Source: Paenibacillus guangzhouensis
GTDB lineage: Bacteria; Bacillota; Bacilli; Paenibacillales; Paenibacillaceae
DNA: 64,000 nt
Direction of reading: 5' to 3'
NCBI RefSeq assembly: GCF_009363075.1
Contig: NZ_CP045293.1
Location: 2,418,001 to 2,482,000 of the forward strand
Shown here: one piece after another, positions 25,978 through 35,672 of the stretch
Layout of the letters: the number at the start of each line of letters is the position of its first letter
How positions within the stretch are numbered: the first letter of the stretch is position 1
The notes under the pieces: generated by a model
What the model was told of the DNA's origin: nothing
Database searches by the model: none
What the model saw: the letters and a program-made list of their open reading frames with translations, nothing else
Made by a program: the position numbers and the translations under genes

Positions 25978-27636
25978 TTACCGTTTATTCCACGAATCTT
26001 TGAGCGGAACAATCCGGTTCACAACCAATCGATCTACTGTTGTATTCTTCGAATCAACATGGAAATACCCATGACGGAAACATTGGAACTTCTGATCCGG
26101 TTGGATGTGCTTCATGGATGGCTCGAATAGAGCATCCTGTACGGCCACAAGTGACGCAGGATTCACACGATGGGCCCAATCCCCCTCATCGTCCGAAGCC
26201 TCTTCTTGCTCTAACAGGAGTCTATCATACAAATGCACATCAGCCGTTACCGCATGATCCGCAGACACCCATTGGATCGTCCCCTTAACCTTGCGATCGG
26301 TAAACCCTGTACCGCTCTTCGTAAGCGGGTCATAGGTGCAGCGGAGCTCCGTAATATCGCCGGTGACGGGATCTTTCACAACTTCCTCGCATCGGATAAA
26401 ATACGCGCCTTTCAATCGAACCTCACCGTGCAATGTTAGTCGGTGGAAGCCCTTCGGCGGATCCTCCATAAAATCGTCTCGTTCAATATAGATTGTTCTC
26501 GTAAAGGGCACTTCTCTTTTCCCAAGTGATTCATTCTGCGTATTGTTCTCAATCGATAGCCACTCGAGTCCGTCCTCCGGATAATTCGTAATAACAACCT
26601 TCAGTGGTTGAATCACAGCCATGAGGCTGACCGACTGATCCTTCAGATCCTGTCTCAGACAGTGATCCAGCAATGAGATGTCTACGGTGCTATAGGATCG
26701 AATGCTCCCGATTTCGTCAATGAAGTTCCGAATGCTAGATGGTGTGAAACCTCTTCTTCTGAGCCCTTGGATAGTCGGGAGTCTCGGATCATCCCATCCA
26801 TCGACGAATCCGCCTTCGACGAGTTGTCTTAAGAACCGTTTACTTGTCACAACACCGGTTAGATTGAGTCTGCCGAATTCCCTTTGCCTTGGAGGCTCAG
26901 GAACCTCGAGCTCGTGCAGCACCCATTCGTACAATGGTCGATGATCTCTAAATTCCAGAGAACATAACGAATAAGTGATCCCTTCCATCGCATCTTGGAT
27001 CGGATGAGCAAAATCGTACATCGGGTAAATACACCAAGCATGGCCAGTACGATAGTGCGTAGCATGAATAATCCGATAGATAACAGGATCCCGCAGTGTT
27101 AGATTGGGTGAATGCATATCGATTTTCGCGCGCAATACTTTGGAGGCGTTAGGATAGATCCCTTTTTTCATATTCCGAAAAAGTTCCAAATTCTCTTCGA
27201 TGGAACGCTCGCGATAAGGGCTGTTTTTGCCAGGTTCCGTCAGCGTCCCGCGATAATCCCTCATCTCCTCCGGTGACAAATCACAGACATAAGCTTTCCC
27301 TCGCTTGATCAATGTGATCGCAGCTTGATAGATTTCTTCAGAGTAATCTGAACCATAATAGATGTGTTCGCCAGGATCATAACCTAGCCACTTGATATCT
27401 TCGATAATGGCATTCACGTAAGTGATATCTTCTTTGAGCGGATTCGTATCGTCCAAGCGAAGATGAAATGTACCATTGAACTCCTTAGCCATCATATAAT
27501 TCGTGTGGATTGCATATGCGCTTCCGATATGAAGAAAGCCATTGGGCTCCGGCGGGAACCGCGTGCACATCTCTCTGTTGAATTCATTCGTCTCAAGTTC
27601 ATCGCAAATCAGTTTGTATAAAGCATTGTCATCCAT
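25978..27636 (-). CDS. glnS: glutamine--tRNA ligase
   Basis: The 552-residue product is a class I synthetase of the GlnRS type, which charges tRNA-Gln directly with glutamine. The HIGH motif is seen as FPPEPNGFLHIGSAYAI (residues about 26-42), followed by LRLDDTNP. The KMSKS-equivalent is VVTSKRFL near residue 267. The C-terminal anticodon-binding beta barrels start near residue 340 (DLKDQSVSLMAVIQPLKVVI). Its length fits bacterial GlnRS. Most Bacilli lack this enzyme and make Gln-tRNA through GluRS plus GatCAB; its presence in Paenibacillus-type genomes points to acquisition. A T-box leader lies directly upstream. The start has AGGAGG. Confidence 0.95.
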   Translation of the reverse strand: MDDNALYKLICDELETNEFNREMCTRFPPEPNGFLHIGSAYAIHTNYMMAKEFNGTFHLRLDDTNPLKEDITYVNAIIEDIKWLGYDPGEHIYYGSDYSEEIYQAAITLIKRGKAYVCDLSPEEMRDYRGTLTEPGKNSPYRERSIEENLELFRNMKKGIYPNASKVLRAKIDMHSPNLTLRDPVIYRIIHATHYRTGHAWCIYPMYDFAHPIQDAMEGITYSLCSLEFRDHRPLYEWVLHELEVPEPPRQREFGRLNLTGVVTSKRFLRQLVEGGFVDGWDDPRLPTIQGLRRRGFTPSSIRNFIDEIGSIRSYSTVDISLLDHCLRQDLKDQSVSLMAVIQPLKVVITNYPEDGLEWLSIENNTQNESLGKREVPFTRTIYIERDDFMEDPPKGFHRLTLHGEVRLKGAYFIRCEEVVKDPVTGDITELRCTYDPLTKSGTGFTDRKVKGTIQWVSADHAVTADVHLYDRLLLEQEEASDDEGDWAHRVNPASLVAVQDALFEPSMKHIQPDQKFQCFRHGYFHVDSKNTTVDRLVVNRIVPLKDSWNKR

Positions 27637-27674
27637 GGTTGACGCCTCCTAATGAATGGTGATTGGTGCCAAGA

Positions 27675-27955
27675 AATAAAAAAAATTTCACCTCCAAGAC
27701 CTCTGTCTTGGGGACGAAATTTTCGTGGTACCACCCCAGGTTCATTAATATGTCGCCATATTAACCTCTTCAAGTACGGCATGCGTATCACCATGCTTAT
27801 ACTCTAGCTCAATAACGGGAGCTCCCGTCATGCCATCCCCGACCGGTTCCGACATGATGCTCAGAGGCTTGGTTCAGGGAAATGTGCTTCGCTCCCTCTC
27901 AGCTGCCGGAGCTCTCTGTGCAAGTCCATTTTCCCTTACTCTTCTCATCATCGCA
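27675..27955 (-). ncRNA. T-box riboswitch controlling glnS
   Basis: On the minus strand the leader starts with a stem I closed by GATG...CATC (from about 27953) and has an AGTA-type GA motif. The specifier region reads GAACCAAGCC, placing CAA (27871-27869), a glutamine codon, in the specifier position. The T-box sequence GGGTGGTACCACG lies at 27737-27724. A terminator stem follows (CCCCAAGAC-AGAG-GTCTTGG extended by AAATTTC/GAAATTT) with a run of T. Uncharged tRNA-Gln should stabilise the antiterminator and permit glnS expression. Confidence 0.9.
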
Positions 27956-28018
27956 TTTGAATATTGTTATATATCTTAGCAAAGAGCACCACAGTTGTAA
28001 ATACCGGCCCGTAGAATC

Positions 28019-28042
28019 AAAAAATCACCCCGAAGGGTGATT
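28019..28042 (-). terminator. intrinsic terminator after the TVP38 gene
   Basis: AAATCACCC-TTC-GGGGTGATTTTTTG on the minus strand. Confidence 0.85.
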
Positions 28043-28669
28043 TCATGTTGATTTTCGTAACATGACCAACTTGTACAATGAATACACGATGGCAAGAAAA
28101 ACAAGATAAATCGCGATGGCGATAATCCATTGGTAGGCACCTGACCAGAGGTTATCCCCTACATAGGCGTATACAACCATGATCGGTATTTTGCCGATGA
28201 ATGTCGTCATCATAAATGTAACGAAAGGAATACGAAATACACCGGCATAGATATTAATTGCGACCGCGGGGAGTATCGGAATCATTCGTGCAATGATCAA
28301 AGACCAGAACAGATGGCTATGAATATAGCGGTTACATCGATCGATCACATTTGATCTGGTCAGAAGAGCCTTTCCCCAAGATTGTAACAAATATCTCGTT
28401 ACACCATAAATCATCACAGCGGCAAGCGTTGAAATGATCAAGTTGTACATACTGCCTGCCATCACGCCGTATTTCGCGCCTACGATCCCCCCAACAATTC
28501 CGTAAGGTATGCCAGGAACTGCTGCTATGACCGTCATCACCAATATGACCAATAGAGGATTTCGATCCTGATCGGAAGCAATCCAGCTGAACAGAGCGTC
28601 TCGATTCCACCAGATCAGCGATAATACAAGGATATTGATGAGTGCGACGAACCACTTCCTCCATTGCAT
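28043..28669 (-). CDS. TVP38/TMEM64-family (DedA-like) membrane protein
   Basis: The 208-residue product has five to six hydrophobic segments. The family signature is VIAAVPGIPYGIVGGIVGAK YG-like between residues 50 and 70, and RMIPILPAVAINIYAGVFRI lies near 120-140. These match the VTT/DedA superfamily, whose members include lipid scramblases. Its ATG is 8 bases after the stop of the NlpC/P60 gene and has no clear RBS of its own, suggesting translational coupling in a two-gene operon. Confidence 0.88.
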   Translation of the reverse strand: MQWRKWFVALINILVLSLIWWNRDALFSWIASDQDRNPLLVILVMTVIAAVPGIPYGIVGGIVGAKYGVMAGSMYNLIISTLAAVMIYGVTRYLLQSWGKALLTRSNVIDRCNRYIHSHLFWSLIIARMIPILPAVAINIYAGVFRIPFVTFMMTTFIGKIPIMVVYAYVGDNLWSGAYQWIIAIAIYLVFLAIVYSLYKLVMLRKST

Positions 28670-28677
28670 AAAAGGAA

Positions 28678-29178
28678 TTACTTAACCAAAACTTCTTCTT
28701 GTACTTGTGCAGGTTCAACGACCGCAAGGATGTTCGTGTCCGCCATGACGCGACGGGCACCCATGTAGCGCTGCTTGTAGTAGGTTTCGGATAATTTGCT
28801 GATCATGACCCCCTTGGAACTGGAGGAATGCGCAAATTGATCTTCGCCTAGATAAATGCCAGCGTGAGATACCCCTTTGCCATCTGTGTTAAAGAAGACA
28901 AGATCTCCGGGTTTCAAGTCAACTTGTTCTACCGCTGTACCGAACAAGGACTGTTCTTTGGATGTACGAGGAAGTTCAATCTTGAATTGGTTGAATACAT
29001 GCAAGATGAACCCTGAGCAATCAAACCCCTCCGTGGTCGTACCGCCCCATTTGTAAGGGGTTCCTATCACTTCGTTGACTGCAACCTTCAGATCGGGCTT
29101 TTCCGCCGCAGCGACTGTTCCAGCACTTGCACCAAGCAAGATTGCAGCCGAGAGCAATGTGATAAGTAGCTTCTTCAA
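28678..29178 (-). CDS. NlpC/P60 (C40) cell-wall peptidase
   Basis: The 166-residue product has a signal peptide (MKKLLITLLSAAILLGASAG) and a single NlpC/P60 domain. The catalytic Cys is in TEGFDCSGFILHVF near residue 55, the His in GVSHAGIYLGEDQF near residue 105, and the third polar residue follows in HSSSSKGV. Such enzymes cut the gamma-D-Glu to diaminopimelate bond in peptidoglycan. No wall-binding repeats are present. The start is a TTG. Confidence 0.92.
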   Translation of the reverse strand: MKKLLITLLSAAILLGASAGTVAAAEKPDLKVAVNEVIGTPYKWGGTTTEGFDCSGFILHVFNQFKIELPRTSKEQSLFGTAVEQVDLKPGDLVFFNTDGKGVSHAGIYLGEDQFAHSSSSKGVMISKLSETYYKQRYMGARRVMADTNILAVVEPAQVQEEVLVK

Positions 29179-29340
29179 TGTATTAGTTACTCCTTTCGTA
29201 GATGTATTCGCCGTTATTTACCAAAAAATTTACGACGTCCGCCTCTAACATTCGACTTTCGATGCCAATTTCCTTCTTTTTCTTCAAAAAAAGAAACGCT
29301 ATTCGATCACATAATATATCCAATAGCGCCGCTCTCAACT

Positions 29341-29382
29341 AAAAAAGCATGACGCTCTTTCACTTAGAAAGATCACCATGCT
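29341..29382 (-). terminator. intrinsic terminator after the DUF2277 gene
   Basis: GCATGGTGATCTTTC-TAAGT-GAAAGAGCGTCATGC followed by TTTTTT on the minus strand. Confidence 0.8.
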
Positions 29383-29389
29383 TCATTGA

Positions 29390-29668
29390 CTACTCCACGG
29401 CTGTGCCGAATCGTCTGGCGTTACGCTCGCGCGCCCGTTCCAATTCCGTTTCGCGGTTACGCGGTTCTGCTTGTGTGACGAGTGAATCCAACAGCTTTTT
29501 CGCTGCCTCAGCTACTTCATCGATCGCTCGGTGAAAAGCCTCTTCGTTGGCTTTGGATGGGCTGTTGTAGCCTGACAATTTACGTACAAATTGCAACGCA
29601 GCTGCTTGAATTTCGTCCTCCGTAGCTGGCGGATCGAAATTGAATAACGTTTTAATATTCCGACACAT
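29390..29668 (-). CDS. DUF2277-family protein
   Basis: The ATG at 29668 has AAGGAG 7 bases upstream, better than the ATG two codons earlier. The 92-residue product begins MCRNIKTLFNFDPPATEDEI and contains FVRKLSGYNSPSKANEEAF, the signature of DUF2277. These short conserved proteins have no known function. Its C-terminus is very rich in Arg and Glu (TELERARERNARRF). It is a single gene between two terminators. Confidence 0.85.
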   Translation of the reverse strand: MCRNIKTLFNFDPPATEDEIQAAALQFVRKLSGYNSPSKANEEAFHRAIDEVAEAAKKLLDSLVTQAEPRNRETELERARERNARRFGTAVE

Positions 29669-29735
29669 AACCATTCTCCTTCGACAGGTAGACTCTTGAA
29701 TACCACGAATTATACAATAATTTGCATGATTTAGA

Positions 29736-29772
29736 AAATAATAAGATCCCGATCCGAAACCGGACCGAGATC
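29736..29772 (-). terminator. intrinsic terminator after the GH84 gene
   Basis: GATCTCGGTCCG-GTTT-CGGATCGGGATC on the minus strand with a TTATTATTTT tail. Confidence 0.75.
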
Positions 29773-29783
29773 TCTATCTATTA

Positions 29784-32387
29784 CTATTGAACGTTGAAAC
29801 CTTTGGAGGTTCGCGCACTCGCTAAATGATTTTTTGTCGTTCTCTCCACGTAGATGCGACCTTCCAGGTTGGACAAGGCCACCCCTTCAAAAACAACTGT
29901 TGAAGATTCCTTCGTCACTTCCTCAGATGTTGCGATAGGCGTATTGGAAGTAAGCGATGCATATAGGGAAATGACATCTCCTTCCTTCACATCATGGATC
30001 GTGATCGTTCCGGATGGATCAACCTGAATATCTCCGCTAAGCACCTTCTCTGACAGATTCGGATAACGCGCGTCGAATAATTCAAACGCATAAATTCGTG
30101 TATGACCGCTGCCATCGATACTAATCTGTGCAGGTTCGATAATTTGTAATCGAATAAATCGCGCAGTTACCTCATGCAATAGAATTCGATTGATCGTATG
30201 TCCTTTGTTATCCAGGATATCGTCGATGAGGATGAAGTTCTCACCATCATTACTGGCCAGAATCTGTGCTTGTCTTGTGTTCCAGAACGGCGTCTCTCTA
30301 GCCTCAGGATGACCACAGTTAATCAAGCGATACTGCTTAATCGTCTGCGGTTGCTGCAAATCAATCGTCAGATATGGTCTGTGCTCCGTCGAGCACCATT
30401 TACCGCCTGCGATGGACCCGGTGATGACCTTATCGGCATTTTCATTCTCGTTCGCACTGCTCGAAGCCGTTGCGGTTACGCCTAATGCGCTTAATGCGAT
30501 ATTGTTCATGTCATAAGCAGGTTCTACGGCTTGCCCTTCTGTCCCGGCTGCAACCGCCGTTAGGAGGATCATATCTGCAATGAACGGCTTAATGACATGT
30601 GTTCCGACATCCACCGTAAAGTCTGTTGGAACCCCCTCTTTGAGGCGATTCACTTTGCAATCTTCCATCGCATTCAGGAGGTCCCTAGCGGATTCATGAT
30701 GTACTTCCATCGCTAGCAGGTCACCATTCCCCATACAGATCATCGCATGGATCACTTGCTGTGCTGCACGTGCCAGTAATGAGAATGCATCTAAGAATGG
30801 ATTCAACTCCTGAACAAGGTTTACATTCGAGCATTTCGTCCGTATATTCGTTACCGCGTCTTCCATCCGAGTGAACTGCGTAAGAAGTCTATTCGCCGCT
30901 TGACGAACATCCGTGCCTTGTGCGATCCCTTCCTTGACGGCACGAACATCGTCTTTCAACATCCAACTCTCGTCAAATAGAAAATCACCGCTCACACCGC
31001 CATCATCCAAAAGATAACAGCTATTCGACGCGAAGATTTCGAGATCTTCCGCAACTTCAGGCGCCAGCGCCTTGAAAGAGGCGGAGAAGCTTATGTCACA
31101 GTCAAAAGCATCCGTATTCCAGTTATGATCAGCAATGCAGAACAATGCTTGCTTGGAAGCTTGCGCTTGGTTCATCGGATTGGAGAAAAAGCCGTTGACA
31201 TTATTCAGATCAGAGCTGACGTTCTCGATCTTGCCCATCAAAATTTTGTTGTCGCAATAATCATTCACAGGGTAATTCCACCATACGGATAAGTTCTTAT
31301 CGGATCCGATCGTCCGTTTCGGGGAATCAAATTGTTCTCTCGAGATATTGGACATCGTCGCTGCCCCGGTCCACATGACTTCGACATCCTCATGGAGGAT
31401 TTCGACGAATGGTTTGAGATATTCCGTCATCGACGGTCCCCATGCTTCGCAATACCGCGTTCCGACCGTAAGCAACGGTCGAATATCGCCTTTTGCTTTT
31501 ACAAATTCGGTATCAATGCGATTGATAAATTCCGCTTGCTCGGGTCCATTCGGAACGCCGACCAAATCATCGAATAATACACCGAACTGCCTTACACCAA
31601 GTTGATAGAGCTGCTCTAACTTCGTTATACAAGATTGGAAATCTTCCTCTAACGACAGATCAATCGAATCGCCAGGATGAATGGTCCATACGAAATTCAA
31701 ATTATTGCGATGTCCAGCAGCAGCGAGTTCTGCAATCTCTTGCGCTTTCTCCGATGGATATAGTTCTCTCCAGCTTTTACGATGATAAGGATCATCTTTA
31801 GGTGCATAAATAAATGTGTTGAGCTTCTGCTCACCACCGAATTTCATCAGATCGATACGGTCCGCATGACTCCAAGGGTAGCCGTAGAAGCCCTCTATAT
31901 AACCGCGATACAATATTTTAGGATAGTCCGTTATGCACACACGCTTAACCATCCGGTTGATCGATTGATTCAAAATTTGCTGCAAGGTAATAACGCCATA
32001 ATGAATGCCGTCAGCGTCATGTCCGATAATAGCAATATGCGTTAGACGCTTACCGTCAATAATAAGTTGGTATCCTTCTCGACGTGTTACCGCTTCCATA
32101 GATTCTGAATCAATGCCGGCTGTTAATAATAGATCATGCTGCAATCCTTGCTTGGTGAGAATCAAATTCGTTACATGATCCTTGAATGTATCCGAGACGG
32201 AATACGAATAGCCATGCTGCGTTAACAATTCTTGCACCTTTGGCAGCGTTGCTATTTTAAGGCCTTGCTCGGCAATGATATGAATGTGATCCGTAAGATA
32301 GGTCTCGCCTCCGAGCGCTTGCACTTGTTGTGGAACGGGGAAAATTGAAAATTCATTGCTTAATGCTTCATTTGTAGGTTTCATCAT
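29784..32387 (-). CDS. GH84 beta-N-acetylglucosaminidase with C-terminal binding module
   Basis: The 867-residue protein has an N-terminal GH20b-like domain (about 15-150). The GH84 barrel follows: YRGYIEGFYGYPWSHADRID near 165 and NTFIYAPKDDPYHRKSWREL near 195. The two adjacent catalytic Asp are in FGVLFDDLVG near residue 273. A CBM32/F5-8-type module (about 640-780: VTATASSSANENENADKVIT, GKWCSTEHRPYLTIDLQQP) and a beta-sandwich end the protein. The family removes O-GlcNAc or GlcNAc from glycans by substrate assistance. There is no clear signal peptide, which is unusual for an enzyme with this module; it may be exported by another route or act inside. Confidence 0.92.
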   Translation of the reverse strand: MMKPTNEALSNEFSIFPVPQQVQALGGETYLTDHIHIIAEQGLKIATLPKVQELLTQHGYSYSVSDTFKDHVTNLILTKQGLQHDLLLTAGIDSESMEAVTRREGYQLIIDGKRLTHIAIIGHDADGIHYGVITLQQILNQSINRMVKRVCITDYPKILYRGYIEGFYGYPWSHADRIDLMKFGGEQKLNTFIYAPKDDPYHRKSWRELYPSEKAQEIAELAAAGHRNNLNFVWTIHPGDSIDLSLEEDFQSCITKLEQLYQLGVRQFGVLFDDLVGVPNGPEQAEFINRIDTEFVKAKGDIRPLLTVGTRYCEAWGPSMTEYLKPFVEILHEDVEVMWTGAATMSNISREQFDSPKRTIGSDKNLSVWWNYPVNDYCDNKILMGKIENVSSDLNNVNGFFSNPMNQAQASKQALFCIADHNWNTDAFDCDISFSASFKALAPEVAEDLEIFASNSCYLLDDGGVSGDFLFDESWMLKDDVRAVKEGIAQGTDVRQAANRLLTQFTRMEDAVTNIRTKCSNVNLVQELNPFLDAFSLLARAAQQVIHAMICMGNGDLLAMEVHHESARDLLNAMEDCKVNRLKEGVPTDFTVDVGTHVIKPFIADMILLTAVAAGTEGQAVEPAYDMNNIALSALGVTATASSSANENENADKVITGSIAGGKWCSTEHRPYLTIDLQQPQTIKQYRLINCGHPEARETPFWNTRQAQILASNDGENFILIDDILDNKGHTINRILLHEVTARFIRLQIIEPAQISIDGSGHTRIYAFELFDARYPNLSEKVLSGDIQVDPSGTITIHDVKEGDVISLYASLTSNTPIATSEEVTKESSTVVFEGVALSNLEGRIYVERTTKNHLASARTSKGFNVQ

Positions 32388-32703
32388 CGCTGTCCTCTTC
32401 TCCCTCCCGTGTCGTCGTGCTGAAGTAAGAGCTGCACGGGTTTCTACGTTTTGTATTTAATATCGAGGTGTTTTTGACTAGTTCAATATATCACACTACT
32501 CCATCCTGTCAATAAAAATGACCAGGCCACTCATCTCAGATGAGCGATCTGATCATTATTGCTAGTCCCTGCATGTCCAACGCTGAAAAGAAGGTAGACG
32601 ATAGGCAAGTTCTAAGCTTATAGGGAATTGCAACATTGACGATGCAGAAAAACCTATTGTACGATATGGACAATAGTAGATGACGGAAAGAAGGATATTC
32701 ACC
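32388..32703. other. divergent intergenic region
   Basis: This region separates the GH84 gene (minus) from the pentapeptide gene (plus). It holds a hairpin at 32519-32563 (AATGACCAGGCCACTCATCT with inverted copy, A-rich on its left side) and presumably both promoters. No gene was seen. Confidence 0.4.
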
Positions 32704-33582
32704 TTGAAAGAGAATCAAACCCACCCGCTCGTGAACTTCGAGGAGCGTAACGCTACGCTGCGCGCCGATTGCGAGCAATGCTTCGGATTATGTTGTGTAT
32801 CACTAGCCTTTGCAGCCTCCGCTGACTTTGCTATCGATAAAAATCCCGGGCAACCCTGCCACAATCTGCAAGAAGATTACCGATGCGGTGTTCATACGGA
32901 TCTTGTCAATCTTGGATTTCGAGGCTGTACCGTATTCGATTGCTTCGGTGCAGGACAGAAGATTTCACAGTTCACGTATGAAGGCAAAGATTGGCGTCAG
33001 GACAAGTCCTCCGCACAAGAAATGTTCGAGCTCTTCCCGAAAATGTGGCATCTGCATGAGCTGCTCTGGTACTTGAGTGAAGCGCTTATGCAGCCTGCTG
33101 CGAATTCAATTCATGAGCAGCTGCACGAAATGCTGGCAGAGACGGAACGATTAACCCTGCTCAGTCGTAGCGAGCTGATCAACGTGGATGTCGCCTTACA
33201 CCGCATGCACGTCAATACTCTTCTCCTTCAAGCGAGCGAACTGGTCAGAGCCGAGGCACTTCGTGGATTGAAGAATCCTCCACGTTATCCTAAAAAGGTT
33301 GGCCGGGGCGCCGATCTCATGGGGGCGAATCTTCGAGGTGCCAATTTGCTCGGAGCGAACCTGCGAGGAGCTTATCTGATCGCGGCAGACCTTCGCGGCG
33401 CGAATCTACAGCAAGCCGATCTCATCGGTTCGGATTTCAGAGATACGGATCTGCGCGGGGCAGATTTGAGTACAAGCTTATTTCTTACGCAATCACAGGT
33501 GAACGCTGCAAAAGGCGATGAGTCGACTAAGCTACCCGCTTCGCTAATACGACCGCCGCATTGGTCCAAGAAAACGGGTTGA
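32704..33582 (+). CDS. pentapeptide-repeat protein with Cys-rich N-terminal domain
   Basis: The preferred start is a TTG at 32704 following AGAAGG; an in-frame ATG at 32680 has no RBS. The product has about 292 residues. The N-terminal third carries a Cys/His cluster (CEQCFGLCC near residue 22, then CHNL, RCGVH and CTVFDCFG), which may bind metal or an iron-sulfur cluster. The C-terminal part (about 205-265) has pentapeptide repeats of the A-D/N-L-R-G type forming a right-handed quadrilateral helix. Qnr proteins share such repeats and mimic DNA, but this fold alone does not imply that role. The gene ends at a perfect terminator. Confidence 0.82.
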   Translation: MKENQTHPLVNFEERNATLRADCEQCFGLCCVSLAFAASADFAIDKNPGQPCHNLQEDYRCGVHTDLVNLGFRGCTVFDCFGAGQKISQFTYEGKDWRQDKSSAQEMFELFPKMWHLHELLWYLSEALMQPAANSIHEQLHEMLAETERLTLLSRSELINVDVALHRMHVNTLLLQASELVRAEALRGLKNPPRYPKKVGRGADLMGANLRGANLLGANLRGAYLIAADLRGANLQQADLIGSDFRDTDLRGADLSTSLFLTQSQVNAAKGDESTKLPASLIRPPHWSKKTG

Positions 33583-33607
33583 AGGTGCGCGCACAAGCGG
33601 ACAAAGC

Positions 33608-33646
33608 AAAGACTTCATCATCCATGATGGATGATGAAGTCTTTTT
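33608..33646. terminator. bidirectional terminator between pentapeptide and PadR genes
   Basis: AAAGACTTCATCATCC-ATG-ATGGATGATGAAGTC then TTTTT; a near-perfect stem serving convergent genes. Confidence 0.85.
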
Positions 33647-33703
33647 GTTGCATCACATGACGATAACGCCTACCAGGCAGCGTGTCCCCAGTCCGCTTGA
33701 CGT

Positions 33704-34078
33704 TCATTTGCTCAAAAATTCCTCAAACCGCTTATACACCTTCATCGCAATCGCCACTCGTTCCGGCAAATCGCGCTTCAGTTGATTAAAATACTCATGT
33801 CCGCTGTCGGTAATCTCGTAGAATCGGTTAAATCGATTATCCGACTCCCACTGGCTAGTCACATGTCCTTTCTCTGCGAGCACCTTCAGCCGTTGCGCGA
33901 GATAGGAATCGTTCACACCAACGCCGCCTAGCGATTTGGTTATCATCAAATCGAGCTGCTTGCCGTAACGCCGGCCATGCCGAAGTTCACTGAGCACCAT
34001 GAAGTCCATCACCTGCTGAACTTTGACGATATGTCCAAGCGAGTTCGTCTTCACCATTTTATCTTCTGAATTGCGCAT
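33704..34078 (-). CDS. PadR-type winged-helix regulator
   Basis: The 124-residue product has the PadR layout: VMDFMVLSELRHGRRYGKQL near residues 23-42, DSYLAQRLKVLAEKGHVTSQ, and FYEITDSGHEYFNQL. It therefore has a winged HTH domain plus a short dimerisation helix. The start has AAGGAGG 9 bases upstream. No adjacent co-directional target gene is obvious. PadR proteins usually repress transporter or detoxification genes. Confidence 0.82.
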   Translation of the reverse strand: MRNSEDKMVKTNSLGHIVKVQQVMDFMVLSELRHGRRYGKQLDLMITKSLGGVGVNDSYLAQRLKVLAEKGHVTSQWESDNRFNRFYEITDSGHEYFNQLKRDLPERVAIAMKVYKRFEEFLSK

Positions 34079-34507
34079 CGATCATGCCCTCCTTATGTAC
34101 TATAAATCTATGATTCTAGTATATTCCAACTTGAAAGTAATACCTAGCAGAGATCTAACACGCCACCATTCATGCTTCCGATCGGTATTATACTCTTTTC
34201 TGCCTTTTTCCAAGGTTTTCTGATGCATACCGTATTCGTAGGAACAAAGTCCGATCGTCGTATGGAGATCATATATCAGAAATAGAGTGCGCAAACGGAT
34301 GGCTGATGCAGAACGGTAAGAGAATTATGTGCAAACACGTATTTTTATATCACGCTGTTATTGGATGGTCTACCTATTTATTTTGAGCCTTACCCCAGTT
34401 TATTCTAGAACATTTGTTCCCATTTTGTCAAATTTCGACTTGTTTCCTTAACAATAAAAACCTAACGAATCCTCACTTGGCTCTCTGCTCTTTCTATTTC
34501 GTGTTAG
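34079..34507. other. intergenic region without a recognised gene
   Basis: About 430 AT-rich bases. A 64-codon minus-strand frame (34100-34294) matches no family known to me. The stretch presumably contains the PadR promoter. I see no repeat or RNA structure. Confidence 0.4.
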
Positions 34508-34533
34508 AAAAACCCCAGGATCTCTGAGGTTTT
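34508..34533 (-). terminator. intrinsic terminator after the nucleotidyltransferase gene
   Basis: AAAACCTCAGAGATCCTGGG GTTTTT-type stem on the minus strand, 33 bases after the stop. Confidence 0.6.
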
Positions 34534-34565
34534 AACGATCTAATGACCTATGGGACTCAAGCCAT

Positions 34566-35672
34566 TCACGCTCGAGTATGAAGAAATTCACGAAACTGCT
34601 CTACGGAATGAAATTCTAAGATCTCCACGCCACGTGCTACGATGTGCTCTCTAAACTTAGACTCAAGTTGTTGTACGGCTCGTTCAAGCGGCAATAAATT
34701 CTGCGCATCGAATAGGTCGACCAAATTCGGAAACCCGGCTTTCACATATATGTCTTGGTACACTAAATTCGGTTCCAGTTCAACGGGCCAATATCCACGT
34801 TCTGAATAATACAAAAACTTGGCGATGATATCTTGCAGACTAACGGACCAGAAATAGGCTGTATCCCTATCCTTCTTTTCACACGCTTCCGTCAATTTGT
34901 TGAATATCCCTTTGAACTCCTCATAGAATCCTCTCATCCGATCCGTATACGAGGGTCCATTCGTATACGATTCCTTCTGCTGAACGAGAAGTTCAACCGT
35001 CTCTTGTACAAGCTCCTCACCGTTGACTTGCATTTCTTGGCAGGAATTCGAATGCACCAGGGTATGTATGTAATCAGCAAGTCTCGCAGGTCGTATCTCG
35101 AAATTTAGGATCTGGTCCATGTTCTTGCCCCACCCTTTTCGCAGGTATGTCCCGTTGATTAACGCGAGACTATAGAGCACTTTCGTTAGCACCTCTTGTG
35201 ATTCGATTCGGAAAAATGCTAGATTCTCCCGACCCGACGTAGATCTCATTTTGTACAAATGCACATAGGCGCGTTGAAGTTCAGTCTCTGCTCGATCGAG
35301 CAAATTCAGACCCGACGGATTCTTAATTTTCTCTTGCAATTGATAAAAACGTTCACGATCCGCATCCGATCGCGCATACAACAGACGGCAGTCCGCAATA
35401 ATCGAAGTATTCGATTCCTCGTAATTCGCCATTCGTTCGGCTCGATCCCAACCGATCGGCCAGAAATCAAAGCTAATGCCATCAATGATGAACTGGATAC
35501 TCGCACGATAACCATCGGATGTCGCTGGAATGAAGAAGAAATCGAGATCCGATTTAGGGTTCGCTGTCCCTTGGACATATGAACCGTAACAGGCGACAAT
35601 TGCAATATCATCTGGGCAGTGCTGCTCGATATGTGACACTAATGCGCTAGAAACATCAAATACATGAAACAT
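34566..35672 (-). CDS. nucleotidyltransferase-domain protein
   Basis: The product has 368-372 residues, depending on whether the ATG at 35672 or the TTG at 35684 is used; neither has ideal RBS spacing. Near residue 30 it contains VACYGSYVQGTANPKSDLDF, the GS...D-x-D active site of the Pol-beta nucleotidyltransferase superfamily, as in kanamycin-type resistance enzymes. The remainder is helical, like the HEPN-like half of such enzymes. The substrate is unknown; it could be a small molecule or an RNA. Confidence 0.78.
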   Translation of the reverse strand: MFHVFDVSSALVSHIEQHCPDDIAIVACYGSYVQGTANPKSDLDFFFIPATSDGYRASIQFIIDGISFDFWPIGWDRAERMANYEESNTSIIADCRLLYARSDADRERFYQLQEKIKNPSGLNLLDRAETELQRAYVHLYKMRSTSGRENLAFFRIESQEVLTKVLYSLALINGTYLRKGWGKNMDQILNFEIRPARLADYIHTLVHSNSCQEMQVNGEELVQETVELLVQQKESYTNGPSYTDRMRGFYEEFKGIFNKLTEACEKKDRDTAYFWSVSLQDIIAKFLYYSERGYWPVELEPNLVYQDIYVKAGFPNLVDLFDAQNLLPLERAVQQLESKFREHIVARGVEILEFHSVEQFREFLHTRA

